Positions 1-12,835 of a stretch of DNA of 64,000 bases are shown here, piece by piece (the stretch's first letter is position 1; each line of letters opens with the position of its first letter). The DNA is from Echinarachnius parma (taxonomy: Eukaryota > Echinodermata > Echinoidea > Clypeasteroida > Echinarachniidae): positions 1 to 64,000 of the forward strand of contig JBAMJV010003276.1 of the NCBI GenBank assembly GCA_037951105.1, written 5' to 3'. The notes beneath the pieces were generated by a model. It did no database searches and had not been told where the DNA came from. It saw nothing but the letters and a program-made list of their open reading frames with translations. Both the position numbers and the translations under genes were made by a program.

Positions 1-149
1 CTTGCGACACACATTTTGCCAGTCGAAAGACAGTCGGATGCTAGTTGGGGCCAAATCAACACGATGAAACGGACCAGACCGACCGGGCCCACCTCTAGCC
101 TGATTGAAACCAGTCGGATCGGGTCAAGTCGGCTCTGTCTGCGCCGGGC
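1..149. mobile_element. Right end of a second THAP-element-like transposon (partial)
   Basis: Bases about 95-149 match the right terminus of the 39870-45809 element almost base for base: a CAGTCGGATCGGGTC stretch followed by GTCGGCTCTGTCTGCGCCGGGC. The element runs off the left edge of the window, so only its last part is visible and no coding sequence can be read. The remaining bases 1-95 are GC-rich and do not obviously match the right TIR of the other copy, so the two copies may differ internally. Confidence 0.7.
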
Positions 150-1265
150 TTAAGTTAGAATTACTCGTAAGTCAGATCACGTGTTCTAGATGCGCGAATC
201 TGATTGGTTGAAACGCGCCAAGTTGCTGACTTGCAATCAAGCGTAACTTACAATCGATTGTATCTCTTTTTGCAACGGGCCTAGGGCTGTTTAATTTTGC
301 TATGTAATCTTCATTAGAGCCCTGCAAAATATTCCCGGGACCAAAATTAGGGGTTAATAAACCGGGATTGGGGGGGGGGGGGGGGGGGGGGTTCACAAAG
401 ATCCAAAGTTTCATGGAAAGCCGTTTAATAAAACATGTAAAGGTTTTTTTTTTAAGGTATACATTGCTGATTTAAATCATTAATATTTACTGTTATCTTG
501 GAGATTATGAAAAGAGTAATATGCTCGCTTAGGTGCTTTAGAATATTGTATTCCAAGGCTAAAAATTACTTTTCATAATAATTAAGTCCAACTAAGAGTG
601 AAGTTCAGCTTAGGATCTTTGTGAAACATCGGTCCTGTTGCAGAAAGAGATACAATCGATTATAAAGTACCAAATGATTGGATTTGTTTGTTTTCGGTTT
701 TTTTTTTCAAATAAAATGTATTCAAAGTTCTCAAAGCAAGTTAACAAGGGGGGGGGGGGGGGGAAACAAAAGTTAACAAAGATATTATAAGTACACAATA
801 CAAAATAATATTATGTGATGTCAACATAGTAATATACATGATACATACCAAGTTTCATAACACGTTTCAAATCAATTGTTCCTCTCTCCATTCATCAAGA
901 AATAAAACAAATTTATCTCTTTTTATTTACCCCAAGAATATTATGTAATATTTCAAACTAAAAGCAACGCAATTTTGTTGATAACGTATATCTAAAAGGA
1001 ACAGCGTACACTTCCTTCCAATCCATCATCGGTTCCAATAAAATTTAGTTCCATTTTGTTAGTGAAATTTTAACTTGAATTATTTTATCAATGCATAGCT
1101 TATGAAAAACTGGGAGCATTTTCAATAATGTGTTTCCCTTGTAAAGGAACGGCGGATATAACAGAATACAACTCCATAAATAACAACGAATGGTGGTATT
1201 TTTGTAGAAATTCATCAGAACTAAAAAATTACCCAACTGTTTTGTAATAAATAAAACATTTTTAA
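150..1265. other. AT-rich noncoding DNA with G-runs
   Basis: No gene is seen. The stretch holds two pure G-runs (about 371-391 and 749-763) and an inverted repeat: TACAATCGATTGTATCTCTTTTTGC around 250-277 recurs reversed around 634-661 (GCAGAAAGAGATACAATCGAT). This suggests a degraded fold-back element of about 0.4-0.6 kb. Short open frames here read through the G-runs and are not convincing. Confidence 0.6.
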
Positions 1266-2350
1266 AGGGGTAGTACAGTTTTGGTCAAAATGAACATTAG
1301 TAACCAAAACCTGCACAGTAAGATTACAAACTAATATTTATATCCCCACCATGCTCGAAAGGTATAAAAAAATACAAACGACTAAGTAACAAGCCTGTTA
1401 TCATTCAAAAAGTGCCATTAAAATACAAGAGGGCGCTCTCTTATAAGGCAGTGGTTTCAACCATTTTTCATACAAAATAATGCATGTAATGTTTTGTTGA
1501 AATAATTATTAAAGGTATGGTGAAATCCCGGCTTTGATTCAGGTTTATAGCTTTAAATATGTGCCTATATTGATATACCACACTCTTTTTTTCAAAGAAA
1601 ACCTTAAGTTGGGCAAGAAAGGTAAATTGCATGCAACTTTTTTGTTTGTTTTCCCATCGGCGTTCCATACTGATAAAAAAGTAATTTATAGCGGAGCGGG
1701 AATGTGCGCACGTGCAACCCGGATCATGACATCTCAAGCAGACCGCAACACGGAGGAATGTGCATGGTTTACATGCAGAGCCTATGATTTGCTTGTAAAA
1801 CAAACTCGTTTTTGCTTGTAAATTGAGGCTCAACTGAAAATTCCTAAGAAATGAATTATAGCAGCTTGCAGCAACACATCTGAGTGTAGATCGTCCATAA
1901 ATATAAACTTTAACAAATGTTTGCAAATATTGAAAAAAAAAAATCGAAATAATATCTCTCTGTCAACGTGAGTATTGCACTCAGCATGTACGTCTATGAC
2001 AGAGCTATACTGCGATTGCCTGCATGTGACGTCACAAAGATGACGTCATTTTTCTTCGCCCGGACTCAATTTTTTTACGGGGATTACTAAAGTGAATTTA
2101 AAAGTTGATTTTTTTTTTTATTTTACTGGGTTTTCTGACGCGGAAAATATGTTTGTATTAGTAATCTTCATGACAATCTACCTTAGATACAGTAAAACAC
2201 AATTTTAGGTAGTTTTCTTGTCATCCAACCTTTAAATAGAGAGATCATCAACAACTATTTAAAAACCGCTTTTGAACATTACAAAAAAAGTGTAAGCATT
2301 TTTCACATTTTTTCCAAAAATCGTCGTATTATTTGAGGCGCAAATAAATA
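1266..2350. mobile_element. Family A MITE, interrupted
   Basis: The left half (1266 to about 1514) has the family A terminus AAAGGGGTAGTACAGTTTTGG and the internal landmarks CTGCACAGTAAG and CCACCATGCTCGAAAGGTAT. The middle part resumes at about 2225 with ATAGAGAGATCATCAACAAC. The roughly 700 bp between them are not part of other family A copies and look like an insertion. The far end is missing: the sequence passes into a family B copy near 2365. Complete family A copies elsewhere are about 520-560 bp. Confidence 0.7.
2027..2048. promoter_or_regulatory. Pair of CRE-type palindromes
   Basis: Two perfect TGACGTCA octamers (2027-2034 and 2041-2048) lie 14 bp apart. TGACGTCA is the consensus site for CREB/ATF bZIP factors. 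No adjacent gene is visible, so function is unproven; the pair sits in the insert that splits the family A element. Confidence 0.35.
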
Positions 2351-2364
2351 CGATCGGGTATATT

Positions 2365-3107
2365 TCTAATATTATTTGTTCTATTACTTTTTTCTACCTG
2401 CTCAGCTTCACCCCTAGAAAAAAAAACCCGCCAGAAGCTATTGACTTTTGTGACATCATAATACCATTCAACCATCAGTCAGCTAGATGAACAAAATACA
2501 TTGGTATGTCCATTGACCACCTGGAAACGCCCCACCCCCTAAACATTAAATGTACGCTGTTATTACCAACCGTGTGAAAGAATATAATTTTACTTGGGAT
2601 TAAACAAATTTGGCCAAGAAACCTCCTACTAATTTATATATTTGCAAAATTATAAATTGATCTACTGTACCATTGACTTTTGTGACATCATAATACCATT
2701 CAACCATCAGTCAGCTAGATGAACAAAAGACATTGGTATGTCCATTGACCACCTGTTTATAATAGCATTGCATGTTTTATACAATGCCCACTCATCCTGA
2801 AAAGAATGGTTTCAATGAAAACATCCAATGCTAATGCAATAAGGCACCCAGTGGGTGAGAACATATCTTTTGTTTATGTTTATCTAGCTGATCGATGGTT
2901 GAATGGTATTGTGACGTCAGAGAAGTCAATGGTGGAGGGTATTTTTAGGGGTGGATCTTAGCAGGTAGAATACAAATAATAGAACAAATAGTATAAGAAA
3001 TATGACAAAAATGTACATCAAATAGTCAACAGATAATTATGTGATGAATTCATTATTATATATCAACCAAAGTCAACATGCGGTTTTTAATTTAGTCACC
3101 CTTTAAA
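2365..3107. mobile_element. Family B MITE, left end truncated, with internal 80-bp duplication
   Basis: It matches the complete family B element at 6000-6592 from the CTACCTGCTCAGCTTCACCC block to the right terminus TTTAGTCACCCTTT. An 80-bp block beginning ATTGACTTTTGTGACATCAT occurs twice (about 2441-2519 and 2671-2755). About 150 bp of unrelated sequence separates the two. Confidence 0.75.
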
Positions 3108-3478
3108 AGGATCTAGTAACTTTGTTGACATGTGCAAAAAGTGATGAATGGTTGATGCAATGCATATTGTTGTTATCTCATATGTCCACAGGGTATTGTG
3201 TGAAAATTTCAAATGGACATTGCATGGCCAAGTAATGAGCGAAAATGCAAAATGATATTGACTTACCTGGTACTCACTGCACTCACTTTGTACACGGTTT
3301 CAAAACTCCACCGGAGTTTTTCTTATCTGAATACTTCGATCGTACATATCTTTGTAACGAAAGGGAAATTTGAAAAACCGAAACCTGTCCCATGATTTTA
3401 TTGTTAATACGAATACAACAAGGTATGAGGGAACCACTAGAATTAGAATTGTATTTTGAGGATTTGGACAATGTATAA
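3108..3478. mobile_element. Family D MITE
   Basis: It starts with AAGGATCTAGTAACTTTGTT and runs to GAGGATTTGGACAATG. Related copies occur at 19645-20010 and, shorter and with both TTAA-flanked ends, at 63264-63480. No coding capacity is evident. Confidence 0.7.
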
Positions 3479-3479
3479 A

Positions 3480-4690
3480 GCATGCGTCGATTTTAAATAG
3501 GCTTGAAATTGCGTCGTAAAAATGGTCACGATTTTCCCAAGACGAGCACGCACCATAAACTGCATGACGTATGCGCATTTGCGACTGGGTATGGATTCCG
3601 CAGGTCACGGATTTCGCACCACACCGGCCGGGACTTACCGATATGTGCAATGTGAATACAATTATGTCCACGCACATGTTAATATGTAGGTGGACGGCCA
3701 AAAAGTATGCTACTAAACGGATTCCAAAGTTTAGACAATACAAACGAATGAATGTGTCAGTGAGTATTGAATTCTTATATACACATAATCATTGGTTAAA
3801 ATTTCGCCCAAAGCGCGCTGGTAGGCCAAGACTAGCGCCTGCTGTATGCGACATGATATGGCTAAACAGTGGTGTATGCGTATGCGATTTCTATGCATCA
3901 AAGTTTGCGACCCTGAGATATCGATCTAGCTAAGACAAGTCCAAGGGCAAGGGTGCCCAATAATTATTGGCTGATGTCGATGCAGCCTACGTAAGAAACT
4001 ATGAATATTCATCTAGGCGTAGATACAATACACTCACAGTCATCATGGTGTGTGAAACTACGATTTTATTGCTAGGCTTTTGATGCATAGAAATGGTATC
4101 GCATACGGCAGGCGCTAGTCGCATACACGGCAGACCCTAGTCGCATACAGCTGCGCGCTAGTCTTGGCTTACCTCCAGCGCGTTTTGGGCACGCTTTAGG
4201 CGAAAATGGCTAAACAGCTACAGTGGTGTAAAAAAAATGTACGCGCCCGGGAGTTGCTTGTATATCTGCAATGCGAATACTTATTGCTGTTATCAATGTG
4301 TCCACGCACATGTTAATATGTAGGTGGCTTGCCAAAAAGTATGTTAATAAAAGACTTGATTTGAATGCGCCCTATTTAAGTGTTAGTGATTATATATTAA
4401 TTGTTATGTACACATAATTATTGGTTTATGAACGTCATATGCCATGACCACTAAAATACTGCTTATGATACCAAACAAAAGATTCTTCAAATGTGGCAAA
4501 AATTATTTTACATTATTGAATAATTCTAATATTAAACAATTTATATTGAATTCACGTAATATAACAGTTATGTTGCATGTTTTGACTTTACGCCAATATG
4601 AATGCAAATCAGGATCGATATAGAAACCATTCCGATCACGATTACAAACTCGGTCTGGAATCGATCCCATTTGCCATTATTTTCATGCGT
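3480..4690. repeat. Composite repeat family C
   Basis: This is a mosaic of blocks that recur at 5110-5230, 5800-5960, 6598-10040, 10585-10790 and 53160-54260. Landmarks are a CGAAATCCGT..GGCCGG block, a GTCCACGCACATGTTAATAT block, a CGCTGGTAAGCCAAGACTAG block, and a block reading ATGCAAATCAGGATCGATAT followed by GATTACAAACTCGGTCTGG (here 4598-4676). The blocks appear in both orientations. Open frames through it are not conserved between copies. Confidence 0.65.
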
Positions 4691-5040
4691 ATACTGTATT
4701 AATAAATAATAATAATAATATTGAATATTTGTATTGCGCAATATCCACCTAATAAGGTGCTCAAAGCGCATTAGGAAATATAGTTTAAAATAATGAAACA
4801 AACAAGAATAAAAGGAAGAAAGAAGGTCTACATAAATGTTGTTTAAAACAAATGGTACTTCAACCTGTCCTTAAATGTGTCCACGGTGCCACTTTTCCGA
4901 ATATGTAAGGGTACTTGATTCCAAAGGAATGGTCCAGCGTGTTCAAATGACCTGCCCCCAGTTTGTGCGCGTTTTAGGGACAACAAGTAAGCCAGAATCC
5001 AAAGAGCGAAGTCGCCTGGAAGGAACATAATATTTAATCA
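4690..5040 (-). pseudogene. LINE 3' fragment, ORF2 C-terminus
   Basis: The minus-strand frame 5028-4843 encodes the typical C-terminal end of a non-LTR retrotransposon polyprotein: an RSFEHAGPFLWNQVPLHIR segment followed by FKDRLKYHLF, the 'WN.LP..IR...FK..LK..L' signature. Downstream on the minus strand comes a short 3' UTR with GCGC-containing stems, ending in an (ATT)n tail at about 4700-4716. Everything upstream in the element, including the reverse transcriptase core and endonuclease, is missing, as expected for a 5'-truncated insertion. The clade is not assigned. Confidence 0.75.
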
Positions 5041-5995
5041 AACTAATATTATATTCAGGGGCGGAACCATAGACACAATGAAAGACTAGAAGCAATATTT
5101 TAAATATAATACGAAATTAATGGTAACGATTTTCGCAAGACACGCACCATAATCTGTCTAAGTGCATGCGCATTTGCAACTGGGTACGAATTTCGCACCA
5201 CACCGGCCGGGACGCGTAGATATATCTACATTGAAAAGTTACGTAGCTATTTAGGAATCCACATTTTACGACAAATTACTCACACAAAATCAAAATATAT
5301 AAAGTTCAATTTTTATATTTGGGAATTTGAAAAACCGACACCTGCATCCCGTGCTTATAATACGAATATGATGAGGTATGAGAGATTCACTATAATTCCA
5401 AACAAGTTGTGAGGATTTGGACAATGTTGCTAGGCCCCTTTAAAGGGATCTAGTAACTTTGTTGACATGTGCAAAAAGTGATGAATGGTTGATGCAGTGT
5501 AAATTGTTGTTATCTGATATGCATATGGGAAAATGACAATTGAACTTTCTATATTTTCATTTGGAGTGAGTGATTTGTCGTAAAATCTGGATTCCTAGAA
5601 AGCTACGCAGCTTATAAATTTAGATATATATAGTTAACTCAATTGTTATGGAAAGTGTATTTAGCGCCTTTTGAGAGTGAGCTCTTCATATTGAAATGTG
5701 GGTGGCTTCGTAAAAGTGGCTATCAAAATTAGCGCAAATTCATGGGTGATCGATGTGTCAGTAATATAGACAATATCTACATTGTTACATACGTACCGGG
5801 ACCGGTGTCACGCTAAATCGGTACGCACTGCGAAATCCGTACGCAGTCGCAAATGCGCATGCGCACCTGTGGGGAAATTGCCGGCCTGCGAAAATCATTC
5901 CCATTTGTAATAAGGCATGCACAATGCCTCCTTGAGGCTCCTTGTGGCACAAAGTGTTGTCAAAACCCGACGGCGGATTAGGAAACTCAATTCTC
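5041..5995. repeat. Fragments of repeat families C and D
   Basis: Family C blocks lie at about 5110-5230 and 5800-5960, and a family D fragment (GGATCTAGTAACTTTGTTGA) at about 5448-5530. The rest is AT-rich and without a recognisable gene. Confidence 0.55.
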
Positions 5996-5999
5996 TTAA

Positions 6000-6592
6000 A
6001 GGGTGACTAAATTAAAAACGCATGTTGACTTTGGTTGATCTATAATAATGAATACATCACATATCTGTTGACTATTTGATGTACATTTTTGTCATATTTT
6101 TTATATTATTTGTTCTATTACTTTTTTCTACCTGCTCAGCTTCACCCCTAAAAAAACCCCGCCAGAAGCTATTGACTTTTGTGACATCATAATACCATTC
6201 AACCATCAGTCAGCTAGATGAACAAAAGACATTGGTATGTCCACTGACCACCTGTTTATAATAGCATTGCATGTTTTATACAATGCCCACTCACCATGAA
6301 AAGAAGGGTTTCAATGAAAACATCCAATGCTAATGCAATAAGGTACTCAGTGGATGAGAACATATCATTTGTTTATGTTTATCTAGCTGATCGATGGTTG
6401 AAAGGTATTGTGATATCAGAAAAGTCAATGGTGGGGTTTTTTTTAGGGGTGGATCTTACAGGTAGAATACAAATAATAGAAAAAATAGTATTACAAATAT
6501 GACAAAAATGTACATCAAATAGTCAACAGATATGTGATGTATTCATTATTATAGATCAACCAGTTAACATACGTTTTTAATTTAGTCACCCT
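6000..6592. mobile_element. Complete family B MITE
   Basis: TIRs are AGGGTGACTAAATTAAAAAC on the left and GTTTTTAATTTAGTCACCCT on the right, with TTAA directly outside both ends (5996-5999 and 6593-6596). The inverted similarity extends about 100 bp inward (TTGACTATTTGATGTACATT on the left, its complement on the right), and the two halves are roughly palindromic. No transposase is encoded. TTAA duplication is known for piggyBac and Kolobok elements; the superfamily is not decided here. Confidence 0.85.
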
Positions 6593-6597
6593 TTAAT

Positions 6598-9500
6598 AAA
6601 GCATACGTCGATTTTAAATAGGCATGAAATTGCGGCGTAAAAAATGGTCACGATTTTCGCAAAACACGCACGCACCTGAGCGCATGCGCATTTGCGACTG
6701 GGTACTGGATTTCGCAAGGCACGGATTTCGCACCACACGTACCGGCCGGGACATACCGATATGAGCAATGCAAATACAATTATGTCCACGTACATGTTAG
6801 TATGTAGGTGGACGGCCAAAAAGTAGACTTCGAAAAGGAATCGAAAGGACAATTAGTCAAAGTAACGTGTCAGTGACTATATAAAATTGTTATCTACACA
6901 TAGTTATTGGTTTATATACACCTATGACATGTCCACTAAAATACTGCTTATGATACCGAAGGAAGGATTCTTAAAATGTGTCAACATTTATTTTATATGA
7001 TTAAATAATTCTAATATCAGACAACTTATATTAAATTCATGTAACATAACAGTTATATTGTATGTTTTGACTTTATTTTACGCCAATATGAATGCAAATC
7101 AGGATCGATATAGAAAGCATTCCGATCACAATTACAAACTCGGTCTGGAATCGATCCCATTTGCCATCATTTTCATGCGTATACTGTACTGTATAATGGT
7201 AACGATTTTCGCAAGACACGCACCATAATCTGTCTATGTGCATGCGCATTTGCGACTAGGTACGGATTTCACATCACACCAGCCGGGACACGTATATTTT
7301 TTTTAACCCACTGTTTAGCCATTTTCGCCCAAAGCTCGCTGGTAAGCCAAGACTAGCGCCTGCTGTATGCGATATGATATGGCTAAACAGTAGTGTACGC
7401 GTATGCGATTTCTACGCATCAAACTCTGCGACTCTGTGATATCGATCTAGCTATGACAAGTCCAAGGGCATGGGTGCCCATTAATTAGTGGCTGATGTCG
7501 ATGCGGACTACGACCACGACGATGAAACGTCATCTAGGCGCAGATACAATACACTCACAGTCATCATGGTGTGTGAAACTACGATTTTATTGAGAAAATG
7601 GCTAGGCTTTTGATGCATAGAAATGGTATCGCATACACTGCAGGCGCTAGTCGCATACTCGGCAGGCCCTAGTCGCATACAGCAGGCGCTAGTATTGGCT
7701 TACCACCAGAGCGTTTTGGGCACGCTTTAGGCGAAAATGGCTAAACAGCTACAGTGGTGTAAAAAAAATATACGCGGCCGGTGTGGTGCTAAATCTGTGA
7801 CCTGCGAAATCCATATCCAGTAGCAAATGCGCTTAGACATTTGGAGGTGTGTCTTGCGAAAATCGTGACCACTATTACGCCGCAATTTCATGCTAATAAC
7901 AAATTTGACACATGTTTTATCAAAATTTTAAATGGCGTGAATGGATTTTCTTAATCCACCGTCGGGTTTTGACAACACTTTGTGCTGCAAGGAGCTTTAA
8001 GGAGGCATTTTGCATGCTTTATTACAAATGGCATGAATGGGAACGAATTTCGCAGGCAATTTTCCCACAGGTGCGCATGCGCATTTGTAACTGCGTACGG
8101 ATTTCGCAGTGCGTATGGATTTAGCGTGACACCGGGATGCGTATATTTTTTTTACACCACTGTTGAGCCATTTTCGCCAAAAACGGCCCCAAAACGCGCT
8201 GGTAAGCCAAGACTAGAGCCTGCTGTATGCCATATAATTTATATGCATCATACTCTGCGACTCTGCGCTATCGATGTAGCGAAGACAAGTTCAAGGGCGA
8301 GGGTGACCATTAATTAGTGGCCGATCTCGATGCGGACTACGACCACGACGACGAGACTAGGAATATTCATCTAGGTAGATACAATGCACGCACAGTCACC
8401 ATGGTGTGTGAAACTACGATTTTATTGAGAAAATGGCTAGGCTTTTGATGCATAAAAATTGTATCGCATACAGCAGGCGTTAGTCTTGGCTTACCAGCTA
8501 TAGCGCGCGCGCTTTGAGCGAAAATAGAGGTTTTTCGCTGTGCTACGCGGCGGCTCTCACCGACGCAGGAACGATCTATTGGTGCGTCGGCCGCGCTAAA
8601 ACAACTCTGTTTTACAAGCCGTTTCGCTTATTTGATCAACGCGGCCGTAGACTCGGATGGTTGAACAGCTGGGCAGCACACTACCTACACTCCACACACG
8701 TTGCGAGCGACGTTTGACCTCGCTACGAGCAGCGAGCGCTGCTGCAGCAGCTGCTGATTGGCTGTTTGCCGGATCGAGCGGTCTCTCAGCGCGGACGCAC
8801 AATTGACCAAAGACGGTCGGTGATAACAGTTCAACAACGGAGGGACCGCTGTTACTACAGGAAATTGGTGATTTTTGCACACGACACGTAGTTTGTACGG
8901 CCGCGTTGCGCTTGCGAAAAGCCCATAATGGCTCAACAGTCACTGTGGTATAAAAAAAATATACCAGGCCGGCGATTGCCGGTATTTCTGCAATGCGAAT
9001 ATTTATTATTCAATATGTCCACGCACATGTTAATATGTAGGTGGCTGGCCAAAAAGTATAAATATACAAATCGATTAGAAATCGAAGAATATAAGTGTCA
9101 GTGATTATATATTAATTGTTATATACACATAATTATTGGTTTATTAACATCATATGCCCTGACCACTAAACTACTGCTTAGGATACGAAAGGAACGATAC
9201 TTCAAATGTGTCAAAAATTAATTTACATTATTGAATAATTCTAATATTAGATAATTTATATTGAATTCACGTAATATAACAGTTATGTTGCATGTTTTGA
9301 CTTTATTTTACGCCGATATGAATGCAAATCACGATCGATATAGAAACCATTCCGATCACGATTACAAACTTGGTCTGGAATCGATCCCAATTGCCATCAT
9401 GCGTATCTAGAGTCTTATTTACGCATCGAATCAGAATCGGCTTACATCAGATGAAAGGAAGTAAATAGTGGATGCACTTTGTTATTCCAAAGGTTCGTTA

Positions 9501-10040
9501 AAAGGGATAAAGTATGTGCTTCCTTTTAATCTGCCGTAAGCCGATTCTGTATATCGATTTCTGAGTCGATTCACTCATAATACAGTTAACGCATGGAAAA
9601 ATTGGCAAATTGGATCGATTCCAGACCGAGTTTGTAATCGTGATCGGAATTGTTTCTATATCGATCTTGCTTCGTATTCATATCGGCGTAAAATAAAGTT
9701 AAAACATGCAACATAACTTTGAATGACCAGAATTCAGTATAATTTGTGTAAAATTATAATTATTTAGTGATTTTGAACAACTATTGACACAGTGTAAGAA
9801 TCGTTTGTTTGGTATCATTAGCAATATTTCCGTGTTATGGGGCATTGTTTTTCATAAACCAATAATTATGCGTTGATAAGAATGTATAAATCATCACTGA
9901 CTTTAATCTTGTATTTGCGTTACGTTTGATAACATCATTTTTGTGAAGCCACCCACATACTAACCCGTGTGTGGTCAGATTTATGACAGTACAAATTTAT
10001 CGCATGTACATTACATAGGGCGAGAATGGCTAAACAGTGT
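6598..10040. repeat. Large block of composite repeat family C
   Basis: Successive copies and partial copies of the family C blocks are present. The CAGGATCGATATAGAAAC block lies at about 7087-7166 and 9319-9400 on plus and 9605-9685 on minus. A hairpin lies at about 9438-9555, where ATCAGAATCGGCTTAC pairs with GTAAGCCGATTCTG. A GC-rich patch (8490-8960) gives overlapping open frames on both strands without recognisable domains. No gene is supported. Confidence 0.6.
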
Positions 10041-10043
10041 AAT

Positions 10044-10582
10044 AAACTGGGTTCCAAAAGAAACTTATCACTTTTTCAGAGCGACGCTCACTAAAATCCA
10101 TAGCATCAAATTGAATCATATTTAGACACAGATAAGCTATCATTCTCCTTATGAAGCATATCCTAAACAAATAAAAGTTTGCCTTTACAAAAAATGAAAC
10201 AAATGCGATGGAATCACTACAGGTCAATTTCAAAAAATCACAGAAACTTCTCACTGCGAACCTCCACGAAAGGCGGTCTATTCAGAACCTTCAATAGCTA
10301 TTCATTCAACTTCAAAGTGGGTTATGTAACCACTAGACTGGCTATTGTCCGTACCGAGCTCTGTGCCTGGAAGGCGAGCAGTTTCTGTGATTTTTGAAAA
10401 ATTACCTCTTGCGAAGTCACCTTATTTTATTCTTTGTAGACTAAAGCAAACATCATTTTTTTAGATGAGCTTGCTAAGGGGTATTATAGCTAATCTATGC
10501 CCAAATATGATTAATTGTTATGATTTGGATTTTTATGTGCGTCGCTCTGAAGAAGTGATAAGTTTCTTTTGGAACCCAGTTT
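10044..10582. mobile_element. TIR element inserted in family C
   Basis: AAACTGGGTTCCAAAAGAAA at the left pairs with TTTCTTTTGGAACCCAGTTT at the right, with further pairing of about 20 bp (TTATCACTTTTTCAGAGCGA). A second, inner inverted pair is TTTCAAAAAATCACAGAAAC (about 10228) with GTTTCTGTGATTTTTGAAAA (about 10380). Flanking sequence matches family C (CTAAACAG..GTGGTGTAAAAA), so the element is younger than its host repeat. Confidence 0.75.
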
Positions 10583-10792
10583 AGATAGTGGTGTAAAAAA
10601 CAAATACGCGTCCCGGTGTGGTGCGAAATCCGTGACCAGTAGCAAATGCACTTAGACAGAATGGTGCGTGTCTTGCGAAAATCGTGACCATTTTTACGCC
10701 GCAATTACGTTCTAATATGAAATCGACGCATAGATTACTTCAATTGAGTTTCTTTATGTCTACCGTCGGGTTTTGACAACACTTTGTGCCGT

Positions 10793-11160
10793 AAAGGCCT
10801 GGTCACACAGGACACGACTAGAACCACGAATGCAGTACGCATTGGTTCGAATATATGGCAAGCCGTTTTAACATTTTTTCTCATTTCTTAATATCAAGAA
10901 TTGAATTACTGATATCAAGAATGCATTTCTTGATATCAAGAATAACCAATTCTTAACAACTGAAAAGTATTTCTTGATATATCAAGAATGCATTTCTTGA
11001 TATCAAGAAATCAATTCTTAATATCAAGAATTCGATTTCTTGATATCAAGAATTGAATTATTGATACATGTATCAAGAAATAGGAATAAATGTTTAAAAC
11101 GGATTGCCATAGATTCGTACCAATGCGTACTGCATTCGTGGGTCTAGTCGTGTCCGGTCT
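10793..11160. mobile_element. Fold-back element with palindromic core
   Basis: Long TIRs of about 80 bp share GGACACGACTAG, CCACGAATGCAGTACGCATT and the GCCGTTTTAA region with the complementary right arm. The roughly 200-bp core consists of repeats of the 16-bp palindrome TTCTTGATATCAAGAA, both intact and as half-sites (ATTCTTAATATCAAGAAT). No coding capacity is seen. Confidence 0.8.
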
Positions 11161-11194
11161 ATTAAGTCATGAAGATAATGAAAATGCTAAAATG

Positions 11195-11535
11195 TTGTTG
11201 TTGTTGTTGTTTAGAGTTTATTGGCGGTTCATTCAATTTGAATATTTTCGCCAATAACTAAATGTTATTTTAATTCTTCTCATTAATTTTCTTTATTTTA
11301 ATATTTTCATTATTTTTGTTTTCTTCTTTTCTTTCTTTTGGGGGTGCATAAACGTTTTCAAACCATCGATAAACAAAACCAAAATTAAAGGCATCATCGG
11401 GCCAACCCGGCTCGGTACGTTGAGCAGGCTTCTCAACTGACGAATCAGTCTAGGCCCCCCGATGCATGGAGATGCGGTCTGGTCGCCTTCGTTCTATTTT
11501 GCACCTGCATCCGATTCCAAAAAAAAAAAAAAAAT
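11195..11535 (-). mobile_element. Retroelement 3' end with (CAA)n tail
   Basis: Read on the minus strand, the segment ends with GCCAATAAACTCTAAACAAC followed by (CAA)n, the kind of 3' terminus seen in non-LTR retroelements. The upstream end abuts an A-run at 11519-11534 on plus. No reverse transcriptase frame is preserved. Confidence 0.45.
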
Positions 11536-12835
11536 TATATATCAAATCAAATCAACTCAAAAAAGAGATTTTCAATTATTCAAGAACATACAAGGTAGCA
11601 AACATTTTGGGGCTTTGAAAGTGAAAGTGCAAAGTGCAGGATGTAATTTACTAATTATTTACATAAACAAGTACAAAAGAAAGTTACACATTACTTTTTC
11701 AGCAAAATGTATATGCTGATCAAACCAGCTTCAGAGGCCTGCACAGATGTCCTGTAAACAGTCTCTGTTCCGGCTTGAGCATGCATATAATTTTACGAGA
11801 GCCAAACATAATTATTATACAAAAACAATAACAATAACTATAGACCTCTTATAACTAGCACCAGGCGGGAGTATTGAAGCACGAACTCACATCCCAGCAT
11901 GGCTGGGGGTTTTTTTCTCGCAAATAATGACGCGTACCGTAATCGCTATCATAGGATTGCATTAGACAACATGGATTCATATCATATTATTGAAGAGTCT
12001 ATTAATCCATATATATACACGTTTCCGCATTATATAGTAACACTTTGTAATAGATCATCACTACTTTTTACAAGCATAATGATGGTATATCATGGTATAA
12101 CATCATCTTCTTTCCTTTAAAATGCATCAGTATGTATGCCTCTACTGTATTGCATAATAGTTTTTATTACATTTGCTTCACATTATTCAACAATTTATGG
12201 ACATTATACTTGATGATTATGTAAAATATTTGGTTAATTAGTTTTATGAATTGTTTTTGAGGAACTAATTACAGCAATAATAATGATATAAGTAGTTTAT
12301 TTTATAATAGAAGGAAAACGCTTTTTAAAACAATGATAATCATTAAAGGGAAAATTCATCCATTCATCCATTAGATATAATTTGAATTCATGCGTACAAT
12401 AAGACAAATAATGTATGCATGTAAATGATACAAATATCACTACTGACTAACAATGTTGACTTGTTTACGTCCACTATTCATATTAAGTTTGTCCTTTATA
12501 AAACAACATAAAGTTAGAATCTGATAGTTTCATCATGCACCCTATAGGGTCCATGGTTTCATAAACTGAATTTATGACCAACATATTCTGGATAAACAGT
12601 CTGTTGTTGACAGAGGTATCGTATCCAATTGATTAATGAAATCAAATTAATTTCAATGACAGGAAAATGCAAATGTTCATCATTCTATTTTCCTATAGCA
12701 TGCCGATAAGTCAATTGAATTCATATAGCTAAATTGAATTTGATCATTACATTTTCCTATAGCTGCCGATATGTCGATTGATTTCATATTGCTAAATTGA
12801 AATAAAATTTGAAACTAAATTAAATTTGAAATTAA
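11536..12835. other. AT-rich noncoding DNA
   Basis: No gene or clear mobile element is seen. An imperfect tandem duplication of about 75 bp, containing ATTTTCCTATAGC..GCCGATA, spans about 12685-12800. The open frame at 11899-12120 has no recognisable domain. Confidence 0.5.

Noticed and set aside
8514..8943. Overlapping open frames on both strands in a GC-rich patch
   Set aside because: No domain, no splice context, and the patch lies inside the composite repeat.
11394..11535. tRNA-derived SINE head
   Set aside because: GC-rich sequence before an A-run looked promising, but no A-box/B-box pair with correct spacing could be placed.
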